64,000 nt of DNA from Bog-159 sp049511415 (lineage in GTDB: Bacteria > Acidobacteriota > Terriglobia > Bryobacterales > Bryobacteraceae): the NCBI GenBank assembly GCA_049511415.1, contig JBEKYC010000007.1, positions 81,499 to 145,498 of the forward strand. The letters are read 5' to 3'. The notes below the pieces were generated by a model, which was given only the letters and a program-made list of their open reading frames with translations, did no database searches and was not told where the DNA came from. Position numbers and translations under genes: made by a program. This document shows positions 1-8,692 of this stretch, in pieces; the stretch's first letter is position 1, and every line of letters begins with the position of its first letter.

Positions 1-69
1 TTGTAACCTTCGCATCTCTACGCTACCATTCGTTCAGTTTCATACAGACGATAAAAGGGTCTTTAACTA

Positions 70-1392
70 GTGATCTATCCGAAGCCAAAATGGTGGGTGG
101 ATGCCGCGCGGGGGTTGGGAGCCGGATTGTTTCTACTGAGTGCGGCGGCGGCCCTGCCTTCCAGCGACGCACCGGTGGCGCCGGCATACGTATACACGGC
201 CACGCCGCGGTTCGACCCACAGGCCTGGGCGTGCGGACAGGAGCGGTTCCCGCGAGGCGCGGCAATACGGGTGGTTAGCGCGGCGGGGGCGCGCGGGCTG
301 GCACCGGGTTTCTACGCCTCGGCCGACCCGGAAGTTTCGTTTGACGGACAGCGGGTGCTGTTCGCCGGCAAGCCTCACCGGTCCGATCCCTGGCAAATCT
401 GGGAAGGTTCGATTGCGGGCGGAGATCCGCGTCGGGTGGCGGCATGGCCGGAAGACGCGATCCGTCCGCTTTACCTGCCGGACGGCAAAATCGTCTACGC
501 CCGTAAGCTGGCACAGGGATTCCAACTCGAAGTGCTGGAGCCGGGCGGGCAGCCTCTGCGCATCACTTACGCGCCGGGCAACTTCCTGACGTGCGACGTG
601 CTGCATGACGGCCGCGTGTTATATGAGACGGACAGCGAGTTGTACACCGTCTACCCGGACGGCAGCGGCGTGGAATCCTACCGCTGCGATCATGGCCCAA
701 GCCGCCATGGAGCGCGGCAGTTGAAGTCGCGCGACATCGTTTTCGCAACCGGGAAGGGGCTGGCCCGGTTCACTTCCGCACAGGCCACGCAGGTGGATAT
801 CCCAACCGCGCGCAGCGGAGAATTCGCGGGGCCGGTGGCGGAGTTTGTGCCGGATGCCTGGCTGGTTTCGTTCCGGCAGCAGGCGAAAGCGGCATTCAGG
901 ATTTACCGCGTGGCTGAGCCGGGCAAGGCACTCGAGCCGTTCGCGGATCAGCCGGGTGTGCAGCCCGCCATACTTGAAGCGCGCGAAACGCCGCTGCGGT
1001 TTCCGTCGGGACTGCACGATTGGGATGGCGCGAATGTGCTTTGCCTGAACGCTTACACGGCAAAGTCAAAGATTGCGGCAGGGTCGGTTGCCACCGTGCG
1101 GTTGTATTCGCCGGGCGCGGAAGGAAAGCCCGCGCTGCTGGGCGAGACGCCGGTGGAGAGCGACGGATCGTTTTTCCTGCACGTGCCCAGCGAGCAGCCC
1201 TTGCGCATGGAACTGCGCGACCGCGCGGGCAACACGATTGTGGGTGAGCACGGATGGTTCTGGATGCGGCGCGGCGAGCAGCGAGTGTGCGTGGGGTGCC
1301 ACGCGGGTCCGGAGCGCGCGCCGGAAAATGCGGTACCCAAGGTTTTGCTGCGGCAGGACGTGCCGGTGCGCATGACGGGAGGACAGAAATGA
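70..1392 (+). CDS. HzsA-like exported propeller protein with one c-type haem motif
   Basis: 440 residues. A hydrophobic stretch at about residues 15-30 looks like a signal peptide or anchor. The middle has repeated PD40/TolB-like segments, for example one around DPEVSFDGQRVLFAGK, typical of a beta-propeller. Near the C-terminus a CVGCH motif (residues 407-411) would bind one haem c, followed by a short tail containing PENAVP. That arrangement is what annotation pipelines usually call an HzsA-related protein; this says nothing about hydrazine synthesis. The start is a GTG at 70 with only a weak upstream purine run. The stop overlaps the ATG of the next gene (ATGA), so it is the first visible gene of a six-gene coupled operon. 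Likely an extracytoplasmic electron carrier or scaffold. The family call is from motif and architecture only. Confidence 0.7.
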   Translation: MIYPKPKWWVDAARGLGAGLFLLSAAAALPSSDAPVAPAYVYTATPRFDPQAWACGQERFPRGAAIRVVSAAGARGLAPGFYASADPEVSFDGQRVLFAGKPHRSDPWQIWEGSIAGGDPRRVAAWPEDAIRPLYLPDGKIVYARKLAQGFQLEVLEPGGQPLRITYAPGNFLTCDVLHDGRVLYETDSELYTVYPDGSGVESYRCDHGPSRHGARQLKSRDIVFATGKGLARFTSAQATQVDIPTARSGEFAGPVAEFVPDAWLVSFRQQAKAAFRIYRVAEPGKALEPFADQPGVQPAILEARETPLRFPSGLHDWDGANVLCLNAYTAKSKIAAGSVATVRLYSPGAEGKPALLGETPVESDGSFFLHVPSEQPLRMELRDRAGNTIVGEHGWFWMRRGEQRVCVGCHAGPERAPENAVPKVLLRQDVPVRMTGGQK

Positions 1393-3011
1393 CGCGGGCA
1401 GCCTGTGCGGCTTTTATTCTGCTCTGCGGCGGCGCAGGGGCCGCCGACCGGCCGGTGGTGACGATCCGCTTTGAAGACGCCACGCCCGCATCCGGCATCC
1501 AGTTCACGCATAGCTTCGGGGCGCGCAAACTGGGGTCGCTGCTCGAAAGCACGGGCGCCGGCTGCGTGTGGTTCGACTATAACAACGACGGATTGCCGGA
1601 TTTGTATGTGGTTTCGGGCAAGCCCCTGGGCGATGATATCCATCCCTACCCACTGCGTACGCCTCCGGAAACCGCACCGCACAACCATCTATATCGCAAC
1701 GATGGCAACGGCAAGTTCACCGATGTCACGGGCGAGGCCTGCGTGGGCGCGGACCTTTATAGTATGGCGGCCATCGCGGCGGATTTCGACAACGATGGCT
1801 TCGTGGATCTGCTGGTGACCGGTTACGGCCACGTCACGCTCTATCGCAACAAGGGCAACGGGACGTTCGAGGATGTCACGGCCAAGGCCGGACTGAACGT
1901 GCCGGGCTGGTCGATCGGGGCGGCGTGGCTGGACTACGATCGCGACGGCTGCGTGGATCTGTTTATCGGCCGGTATGTGAAGTTCGACCCCAAGTACCGC
2001 GCTTATTATGCGGCGGATAACTATCCGGGACCGCTCGATTACGCGGGCAACACCAACATGCTGTTCCACAACAACTGCGACGGCACGTTCACGGATGTCA
2101 GTCAGAAGTCCGGCATCTCTAAGTACATTGGCCGGGCCATGGGCGTCACCGCGGGAGATTTCGACGGCGATGGCTATCCGGATATCTACGTGGCCAATGA
2201 CAAGACCGAGAATTTCCTGTTCCATAACAACCGCGACGGCACGTTCAACGAAATCGCGGTGCAATCGGGCGTGGCTTACGGGCAAAACGGCGAGAACACA
2301 TCGGCGATGGGGCCGGTGTTCACGGATTTCGAGAACAGCGGGCACGTGGGAATCTGGATCACGGACTCAAAGTACAACCGGCTGCTGAGCAATAGCGGCA
2401 AGGACTTCAACGATATCACGGAGGCGGCGGGCATTTCGCAACTGACGGCGCAATATGTCAGTTGGGGTTCGGGGGTTTACGACTTCGACAACGATGGCCT
2501 GCGCGACATCTTTGTTGCGCACGGCGGATTGATCCACCTGATCCCGCAAGAACACTCGGTCTTTCGCAACCTGGGCGGGGGGCATTTCGCGGACGTATCG
2601 GGCGACGCCGGACCGTTCTTCCAACTGAAAACCGTGGCGCGGGGGGCCTGCTTTGCGGATTACGACAACGACGGCAAAGTGGACCTGTTCATGGTGAACT
2701 TGGGCGCACAGGGGTACCTGCTGCACAACACCTCGCCGGGCGGCAATCATTGGGTGGCTTTCAAACTGGTGGGCCACAAGAGCAATCGGGACGGGATCGG
2801 CGCACGGATTGAAGTGACGGCGGGAGGAAAGAAGCAGCAGGCAGAGCGCGTGGCGGGGTCGGGGTATCTTTCCCAGGATGATGCGCGTGTGCATTTTGGT
2901 CTGGGCGCGGCGGCGAAGGCGGACGAAGTGACAATCCGTTGGCCGAGCGGCAAGGTGCAGACACTGCGGGATGTGGCGGGCGACCGGGCGGTCACGGTGG
3001 AGGAGAAGTGA
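1389..3011 (+). CDS. CRTAC1-family protein: FG-GAP/VCBS repeats plus UnbV (ASPIC) domain
   Basis: 540 residues from the ATG at 1389, preceded by GGGAGGA. That start gives a clean signal peptide (MTRAACAAFILLCGGAGA); a longer frame open upstream inside the preceding gene is not used. About seven repeats carry a DxDxDG-type calcium loop, for example DYNNDGLPDLYV, DFDNDGFVDLLV, DYDRDGCVDLFIG, DFDGDGYPDIYV, DFDNDGLRDIFV and DYDNDGKVDLFMV. This is an integrin-alpha-like seven-bladed propeller. The C-terminal ~90 residues (from NHWVAFKLVG, through GIGARIEV, to the VTIRWPSGK segment) are a UnbV/ASPIC domain. The protein is exported and probably binds Ca2+; the family has no agreed biochemical role. 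Its start and stop overlap both neighbours by 4 bases, implying translational coupling. Confidence 0.9.
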   Translation: MTRAACAAFILLCGGAGAADRPVVTIRFEDATPASGIQFTHSFGARKLGSLLESTGAGCVWFDYNNDGLPDLYVVSGKPLGDDIHPYPLRTPPETAPHNHLYRNDGNGKFTDVTGEACVGADLYSMAAIAADFDNDGFVDLLVTGYGHVTLYRNKGNGTFEDVTAKAGLNVPGWSIGAAWLDYDRDGCVDLFIGRYVKFDPKYRAYYAADNYPGPLDYAGNTNMLFHNNCDGTFTDVSQKSGISKYIGRAMGVTAGDFDGDGYPDIYVANDKTENFLFHNNRDGTFNEIAVQSGVAYGQNGENTSAMGPVFTDFENSGHVGIWITDSKYNRLLSNSGKDFNDITEAAGISQLTAQYVSWGSGVYDFDNDGLRDIFVAHGGLIHLIPQEHSVFRNLGGGHFADVSGDAGPFFQLKTVARGACFADYDNDGKVDLFMVNLGAQGYLLHNTSPGGNHWVAFKLVGHKSNRDGIGARIEVTAGGKKQQAERVAGSGYLSQDDARVHFGLGAAAKADEVTIRWPSGKVQTLRDVAGDRAVTVEEK

Positions 3012-4813
3012 GGCTTAGTCTTGTAGTGTTGAGCCTCGCCCTGACGCTTGGGGCCGCTCCCACGAAGTATCCTTCCCCCGTTGAAGTGGCCCTCTCGCCG
3101 GATGGCGCGCGGATTTATGTGGTGTGTGAGGGAACCGGCGAGGTGGTGGTGGCGGACTCCCAGACCGGGGCGACGGTCGCGCGCATTGCGGTGGGCAGTG
3201 TGCCGAAGGGGTTGTGGCTCGACGGGAAATACGCGTACGTGGCCAATTCCTGGAGCGACACGGTATCGGTTATCGACACCGAAACGCTGACCGTTACGCG
3301 GACGCTCAAGACCGGCTTCGAACCGAATGCAGTTTTCGCAGACGCGTCTGCGATTTTCACGGCCAACCGCATCGGCAACGATATTTCGGTCATCGATCTT
3401 GCGAGTGGAGTGGAGACGCGGCGGCTGGCCGCCGGGCGGGGCGCGAGTTATCTGACGCCGTCACCTGACGGCCGGTCGCTCTACTGCACGCATATTTATC
3501 CCAACATCGGGCGGCATCGCGCGCCGCCGGAATCCGAAATTACGATCGTGAATGCCGGTCATCAGGTGGTGCAAGAACGGCAGGCGCTGCACAACGTGGC
3601 GGGCGTCTTTCACGTGGCCTTCTCGCGGGATGGGAAATTGGGAATCGCGTGCCAGTTACGTCCGAAGAATCTGATTCCGCTGGCGCACGTGGAGCACGGC
3701 TGGGTTTTTGGGGATTCACTCACGCTCTTCGGCGAAGATGTGGGCGAACCGGTGCAAGTGCTGATCGACGAGATGGAGCAATACTATACGATGCCGTTCG
3801 GCGTGGTGATTGCGCCGGATAAGAGCGCCGTGTACATTTCCACGACGGGGGCGAACAGTGTCACGGTGATCGACATCGGGCGGCTGCTCAAACTCGTGCG
3901 GCAGCGCCGCGATCTGGGCAACGATCTGTCGGCTTCCGCGCAATTTGTTACGGCACGCATTCCGGTGGGACGGGCGCCCAAGGGCATGACGTTATCGCCG
4001 GACGGCAGGTTGCTTTACGTCGCCAACCGACTGGACGACAGCGTCTCGGTGATCGACACGGCGGCGCGCAAAGTGGTGCGCACCTTCGGGTTGGGCGGAC
4101 CCACGGAACTCACGCCGCAGCGGCTGGGCGAGCGGTTGTTCTTCGACGCGCGATTCGCTTTCCACGGCGGATTCAGTTGCGCGAACTGCCACATCGAGTC
4201 GACGTTTGACGGCCTGCAATGGGATCTGGAACCGGATGGCTTCGGCAAAGATATCGTAGACAACCGGCTGCTCGAGGATGTGGACGGCACGGAACCGTTC
4301 AAGTGGAATGGCGGCAATCCGGATCTGGAGACTGAATGCGGACCGCGCACGGAGAAATACTTTTACCGGTCGCAAAGTTACTCGCGCGAGGAACTGGGTG
4401 ACCTGGTGGCTTATGTCAAGGCGATGCCGCTGCGTCCGAACCGTTACCGGCTGGCGAACGGGGAACTGACGGCGGCGCAAGAGCGCGGGAAGGACATTTT
4501 CGAGCGCACCCGCCGCAAAAACGGCGCGCCCATCCCGCAGGGCAACCAGTGCGGATTCTGCCATGCCGGCCGCCACTACACCAATCAGACTCAAGTGGAC
4601 GTGGGGAGTGGTAAGTGGTCAGACCGCTCGCCCGTCATTGATGTTCCGCAACTGACTAACATCGCCCTGACCGCTCCGTATCTGCATGATGGATCGGCGC
4701 GCAGTCTGGAAGAAATCTGGACCGTGTTCAACCCCAAAGACACGCACGGGGTAACGAATGACCTGAACAAAGACGAGCTCAATGATTTGATTGAGTACTT
4801 GAAAACTTTATGA
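3008..4813 (+). CDS. YVTN beta-propeller fused to a dihaem cytochrome c / peroxidase-like domain
   Basis: 601 residues if it starts at the GTG at 3008, which overlaps the previous stop (GTGA) and sits just after GGAGG at 2999-3003. This start gives a signal peptide (VRLSLVVLSLALTLGAA). Residues ~20-370 hold YVTN/lactonase-like repeats with recurrent DTVSVIDT/DDSVSVIDT blade motifs. The C-terminal half has two haem c motifs, CANCH (391-395) and CGFCH (515-519), and the sequences LFFDARFAFHGGFSCANCH and APYLHDGSARSLEE that recall the cytochrome c peroxidase/MauG superfamily. It is probably a periplasmic redox enzyme or electron-transfer protein. The substrate is unknown; the fusion suggests the propeller presents a substrate or partner to the haem domain. 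Confidence 0.85.
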   Translation: MRLSLVVLSLALTLGAAPTKYPSPVEVALSPDGARIYVVCEGTGEVVVADSQTGATVARIAVGSVPKGLWLDGKYAYVANSWSDTVSVIDTETLTVTRTLKTGFEPNAVFADASAIFTANRIGNDISVIDLASGVETRRLAAGRGASYLTPSPDGRSLYCTHIYPNIGRHRAPPESEITIVNAGHQVVQERQALHNVAGVFHVAFSRDGKLGIACQLRPKNLIPLAHVEHGWVFGDSLTLFGEDVGEPVQVLIDEMEQYYTMPFGVVIAPDKSAVYISTTGANSVTVIDIGRLLKLVRQRRDLGNDLSASAQFVTARIPVGRAPKGMTLSPDGRLLYVANRLDDSVSVIDTAARKVVRTFGLGGPTELTPQRLGERLFFDARFAFHGGFSCANCHIESTFDGLQWDLEPDGFGKDIVDNRLLEDVDGTEPFKWNGGNPDLETECGPRTEKYFYRSQSYSREELGDLVAYVKAMPLRPNRYRLANGELTAAQERGKDIFERTRRKNGAPIPQGNQCGFCHAGRHYTNQTQVDVGSGKWSDRSPVIDVPQLTNIALTAPYLHDGSARSLEEIWTVFNPKDTHGVTNDLNKDELNDLIEYLKTL

Positions 4814-5910
4814 CCTTTAAGATCTGGTTGTTGCTCTTATCGCTCCTGCCGATAGCAGCCTCGGCTCAGCCTATGCCGCGCTACCGCTGGCAGAATTTCA
4901 CCACCGCGGATGGCCTGCCCGACAATCGTGTCTTCAGCGTGGCGGTGGATGGATCGCGGATCTGGGCCGGCACCGAAAATGGCCTGGGATTGTACGAGAA
5001 CGGCAAATGGAAGGTATTCCGCCCGGCAGACGGCCTGGCGCACCGCGCCGTGACGTACGTGGCCGTGGATAAGCGGACGCACGATGTGTGGGCCGCCACG
5101 ATGGGCGGACTGAGCCGCTATTCCGCGGGCCGCTTCGATAATTTCACGCAGTTGAACAGTGGCCTGAGCAACGACGTGGTATACGGCGTAACGGTTCAAG
5201 GCGATTACGTCTGGGTGGCCACCGCCGCCGGCGCCAGCCGGCTGAACACGCGCACTGGCGAATGGAGCCTCTACAACGAACGCAACACGCCCATGCACGA
5301 GATCTGGACATACGCCGTCAGCGCGGGAACGAGCAAAGTCTATTACGCGGTATGGGGCGGCGGCGTGCTGGAATACGACGTCAAGACCGAGCGCTGGAAA
5401 GACTACCACGATCCTGACGGCGAGACCGAAATGGTGCTGTACAAAGATCAAGGGCTGATTCACGAAATCACCACGTCAGTCAGTTGGATGGAAGAGGACA
5501 AGATTCTGTGGGTATCCACTTACTTCGGCGCGAGCCGCTACGACGGCCGCAACTGGCATAACTTCATGGAGAAAGACAGCGGACTGCCCAGTAACTTCAT
5601 GAACCAGGTGAAGGGCGTGGATGGCAATCGGGCATGGTTCTCCACCGACAAGGGATTGGCGTATTACGACGGCGAGAACTGGGCGGTTTACCGTCCCGCG
5701 CTCGACACCGGCAAACCCGAGATGCTGGTGCGGGATGCCCAAGGCAAGGTGAAGCGGGTGGAGACCGACACGGCTCCTGCCCACAACTACATTTTTGGTG
5801 TGGATTTTCAGGGTAACGATATATGGGTGGCGACGGCCAAAGGCCTAAGTCACGGGATACCAATTCAAGAGGAGGTTAGTCAAAATGTTAATCGAAGACG
5901 TGATCAGTGA
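4810..5910 (+). CDS. Exported two-component-regulator-type (Reg_prop) beta-propeller
   Basis: 366 residues. The ATG at 4810 overlaps the previous stop (ATGA). The signal peptide is MTFKIWLLLLSLLPIAASAQ. The mature part has Reg_prop/Y_Y_Y-like blades: FTTADGLPDNRVFSVAVDG, IWAGTENGLGLYENGKWKVF, DVWAATMGGLSRY, ILWVSTYFGASRYDGRNW. This propeller normally forms the sensor half of hybrid two-component proteins such as those of Bacteroides. Here there is no transmembrane helix, kinase or DNA-binding domain after it, so it is a free propeller. The 3' end overlaps the following rid-like gene by 26 bases. Role inferred only as ligand or protein binding in the periplasm. Confidence 0.8.
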   Translation: MTFKIWLLLLSLLPIAASAQPMPRYRWQNFTTADGLPDNRVFSVAVDGSRIWAGTENGLGLYENGKWKVFRPADGLAHRAVTYVAVDKRTHDVWAATMGGLSRYSAGRFDNFTQLNSGLSNDVVYGVTVQGDYVWVATAAGASRLNTRTGEWSLYNERNTPMHEIWTYAVSAGTSKVYYAVWGGGVLEYDVKTERWKDYHDPDGETEMVLYKDQGLIHEITTSVSWMEEDKILWVSTYFGASRYDGRNWHNFMEKDSGLPSNFMNQVKGVDGNRAWFSTDKGLAYYDGENWAVYRPALDTGKPEMLVRDAQGKVKRVETDTAPAHNYIFGVDFQGNDIWVATAKGLSHGIPIQEEVSQNVNRRRDQ

Positions 5911-6406
5911 GATCAGCGGCGCGGCCGTAGAGAAACGGGCCATTACGGACCTGCGGGTGCTCAACGAGGCCTACGACTACGATCGGCCGAGTTCCTTTTC
6001 GCGCGGCATGCGCATCGACCTGAACGGCCTGGTGATCCTATTGATCTCAGGCACGGCCAGTATCGACGGACAGGGGGAAACGGTCCACGTGGGCGACTTC
6101 CGGGCGCAGTGCCAGCGGATGCTCTACAACATGACGGGGTTGATCGAGTCCGAAGGCGCTACATGGCACGACGTGGTGCGGACAACTTTCTATATGCGCG
6201 ACATTGACCGTGACTACCGGGCCTTCAACGAGGAGCGCACGGCGTTCTACCGGGAGCAGGGGCTCGATCCACTGCCGGCCTCGACGGGGATTCAGGCAAA
6301 ACTATGCCGTCCGGATCTGCTGGTAGAAGGCGAAGCCATCGTGATGTTCAAGAAGCGGACGGCGTCTCAGCCGGGATCGAACGGCACACGCAACGGCACA
6401 CACTAA
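5885..6406 (+). CDS. Rid (YjgF/UK114) family protein, atypical
   Basis: 173 residues from the ATG at 5885, with GAGGAGG about 8 bases upstream. The Rid fold is visible in VILLISGTAS, the helix region ESEGATWHDVVRTTFYMRD, and the final strand LLVEGEAIVMFKK. No signal peptide is present, so it is cytoplasmic, unlike its operon neighbours. In canonical RidA an Arg in the PAR-S motif near the C-terminus is required for 2-iminoacid hydrolysis; the aligned segment here reads LPASTGIQAKL, with Ser in place of Arg. The enzyme activity of classical RidA is therefore doubtful. It also has an N-terminal extension of about 30 residues. Confidence 0.85.
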   Translation: MLIEDVISEISGAAVEKRAITDLRVLNEAYDYDRPSSFSRGMRIDLNGLVILLISGTASIDGQGETVHVGDFRAQCQRMLYNMTGLIESEGATWHDVVRTTFYMRDIDRDYRAFNEERTAFYREQGLDPLPASTGIQAKLCRPDLLVEGEAIVMFKKRTASQPGSNGTRNGTH

Positions 6407-6417
6407 GGAGACCTACG

Positions 6418-8223
6418 ATGCGGACGTTGTACGCATTGCTACTGGCGGCGGGTGCGGCGATGGCGCAATCCGGCGGAGCCTGTTCCTGCGGCGCGAATCC
6501 GCCGGGCCGGCCGGAGGTGCGCACGCAGGCGCCCTATGCCAACGAGCCTGACGATCTGCGCCCGTACTCGCGCTTCACCAAGCCGTATTATCAGCACTAC
6601 ACCAAGACCGTAGAGTATAACGGGCCGGGACGCGACATACCCGCGCCCGATCTGAAGGACCTCACCGAGGTGCGCATCGGATTTCTGGGTCCAATTCAGG
6701 ACCACCGCGACCAGGCTCTGGGCCGCATGATGCTCAACGGCGCGACCATGGCCATCGAGGAGGCCAACGCCGCCGGCGGGTACGGCGGCAAGCCCTTCAA
6801 GCTGATGGTGCACAACGACGCCGCCCTTTGGGGTGCTTCCAGCAACGAAATCGTCAAGATGACCTATGACGAGAATGTGTGGGGTATGCTGGGGTCCATC
6901 GACCCCAATACCACGCATATCGCATTGCGTGTCTCCCTGAAATCCGAAATGCCCATTGTCAGCACCGCCTCCACCGATCCCACCCTTCCGGAGACCACTA
7001 TTCCATGGTTGCTGACCGCCCTCCAGGACGATCGCGTGCAAGGCTACACGCTGGCGCGCCGCATCTTCAGCGAATTGGGATTGAGCCGCGTCGCGCTGCT
7101 GCGGGTCAACGAACCGTATGGCCGCTTTGGGAATGGAAAATTCAAGGATGCCACACGCCGCCTCGGACATCCGCTCGTGCTGGAGCAGAAGTACCTGCCC
7201 GGCGACACCGATTTCCACCGCCAGCTCAGCGTCATTCAGGATTCAAACGTGGACGCCATCGTGCTGTGGACGGATCAGATTCCGGCCGGCAACATCCTGA
7301 AGCAGATGCGTGAGATGGGGATGAAGCAGCGCGTTTTCGGCGCCTATCGTGTGTATGGGGATGAGATGCTGCGCATCGCCGGACCGGCTGCCGAGGGCCT
7401 GGAATTCGTTTTCCCGTACGATCCGACGCGGGACGATGCGGTGTGGAGCGATTTCAATGCGCGCTTCGCCAAGAGGTTCGAGAAGACGCCGGACGCTTTT
7501 GCGTCGCTGGGTTACGACGGCATGCGCATCCTGCTGGACTCGATTTGCCGCGCGGGGCTGAACCGCGCCCGCATACGCGACGTGTTTTATGGCCTGGAGC
7601 GCTACCACGGCGTGACGGGCGAGATGATCTTCGATCCCAACGCGAAGAACATCGCCCCCCTGTATCTGGGGAAGATCCACAACGGCAAGGCCGAGTTTCG
7701 CCGCGAGCCGATGCAGAAGGCCTATGCATCGATCGACGACGAGCATGTGGCGTACTCCGGACCGCCGCTATCCGACATTCCGGCGGGCCAACCGCGGATC
7801 GGCATTTTCGGTCCGCAGGCCGATCAACTGGCTGCGGATCCGGTGTTACAGCGGTCCGCGGGTGCACGCTACAAACTGGTGGGCGTGGCCTCGGAAGGCG
7901 CGTGGGGCAAGGCATCCACGGCGCTGGTTGGGATGATCGGGGAGGAGCGGCTGATCGGACTGATATCCACGGATCGCAACTCCAGCCACCTGGCCGAACA
8001 ACTCGCGGTGAAAATGTTTGTGCCGCTGATCGCGCTTTCGGGCGACCGGTCGCTGACCGCGCTCAACATTCCGTGGATCTTCCGGATGCCGCCAGAGGCT
8101 TCGGTGGAGCAGGCTGTACGGACGCTGGTGGAAGCCACGGAGAAGGCCGGCGCGAATCGCGAGCGGGTGCGGGCGGTGCTGGCGTCCGGCAAGCATTTCG
8201 ACCAGCGCGGCGAGCCACGGTAG
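6418..8223 (+). CDS. Type-1 periplasmic binding protein (branched-chain amino acid type), with extra half domain
   Basis: 601 residues from the ATG at 6418, 7 bases after AAGGAG. The signal peptide is MRTLYALLLAAGAAMAQ. Residues ~75-445 form a complete Leu/Ile/Val-type solute-binding domain (motifs RIGFLGPIQD, NGATMAIEEANAAGGYGGKPF, MPIVSTASTDPTLPE, FASLGYDGMRILLDS). From ~460 a second, shorter segment begins again with RIGIFGPQADQL and continues through a PLIALSGDRSLT region (parallel to PIVSTASTDPT) to an IPWIFRMPPEASVEQA region. This looks like a partial duplicate of the N-terminal lobe. No ABC permease or ATPase lies nearby. It is last in the coupled operon and may be a receptor rather than a transporter component. 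Confidence 0.85.
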   Translation: MRTLYALLLAAGAAMAQSGGACSCGANPPGRPEVRTQAPYANEPDDLRPYSRFTKPYYQHYTKTVEYNGPGRDIPAPDLKDLTEVRIGFLGPIQDHRDQALGRMMLNGATMAIEEANAAGGYGGKPFKLMVHNDAALWGASSNEIVKMTYDENVWGMLGSIDPNTTHIALRVSLKSEMPIVSTASTDPTLPETTIPWLLTALQDDRVQGYTLARRIFSELGLSRVALLRVNEPYGRFGNGKFKDATRRLGHPLVLEQKYLPGDTDFHRQLSVIQDSNVDAIVLWTDQIPAGNILKQMREMGMKQRVFGAYRVYGDEMLRIAGPAAEGLEFVFPYDPTRDDAVWSDFNARFAKRFEKTPDAFASLGYDGMRILLDSICRAGLNRARIRDVFYGLERYHGVTGEMIFDPNAKNIAPLYLGKIHNGKAEFRREPMQKAYASIDDEHVAYSGPPLSDIPAGQPRIGIFGPQADQLAADPVLQRSAGARYKLVGVASEGAWGKASTALVGMIGEERLIGLISTDRNSSHLAEQLAVKMFVPLIALSGDRSLTALNIPWIFRMPPEASVEQAVRTLVEATEKAGANRERVRAVLASGKHFDQRGEPR

Positions 8224-8244
8224 ACTGCGGCTATCGCTTCTGTC

Positions 8245-8611
8245 TCAGGGATTGCCCATGCCGCCGAGGTTTCGCTTTCCACGGTGAACGTGGATTCGTC
8301 GGCTGCCAGGAGGACGGCCGCCGTGGCTATATCCACGGCGTTCCGAAGCGCCTGGCGGGGACCATGTTCCGGATCGATTCCGCCAACGCCTTTGAAATCC
8401 GCTTAGGGTAGGCCCAGCTTGCTGTAGAGCGGTCATACGCATGTGGGCGTTGACGGGGGCATTGAGCGATCGAGGCCGGATTGGCGAAGACCGGCAGCAG
8501 CGCCCGAACCAGGAAAAACGGTCCTTGTTTGAGGAACTGCCGCGCGGTTTCGAGTCCGATGCGGCTGGTCCCGCCGGTGACCAAGGCGCGGTTCCCGTTG
8601 AGTCTGTCCAT
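8245..8611 (-). pseudogene. Decayed short-chain dehydrogenase/reductase (SDR)
   Basis: Read on the minus strand, fragments of one SDR appear in order but in different frames. It opens with MDRLNGNRALVTGGTSRIG (cofactor-binding start). After KQG it jumps straight to PFFLVRALLPV, losing about 70 residues. Then follow NAPVNAHMRM, PLYSKLGLP, NMVPARRFGTP, DIATAAVLLAADESTFTV and finally GGMGNP with a stop at 8245-8247. The order matches the usual SDR C-terminus (PLYxKLGLP, GRFGTPxEIA, FLASDESxFxxG, DGGM). The gene therefore carries one internal deletion, loss of the YxxxK segment and several frameshifts, and cannot make a working enzyme. Confidence 0.75.
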
Positions 8612-8678
8612 AATTCAGTCCTCCAAACTCCCATCTGGATTGTTCCGAGCGATGAAAGGTCGCAAGCTGGCTGGGCGA

Positions 8679-8684
8679 TATACT
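8679..8684 (+). promoter_or_regulatory. -10-like TATACT for the phosphomannomutase gene
   Basis: TATACT ends 8 bases before the ATG at 8693. No Shine-Dalgarno sequence lies between and no clear -35 is seen. The geometry predicts transcription starting at or next to the start codon. Confidence 0.45.
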
Positions 8685-8692
8685 CTCTTGTT

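Noticed and set aside
70..1392. Anammox-type hydrazine synthesis because of the HzsA-like protein
   Set aside because: Only one haem motif and no hzsB/C or hydrazine dehydrogenase are present. The name reflects distant domain similarity only.
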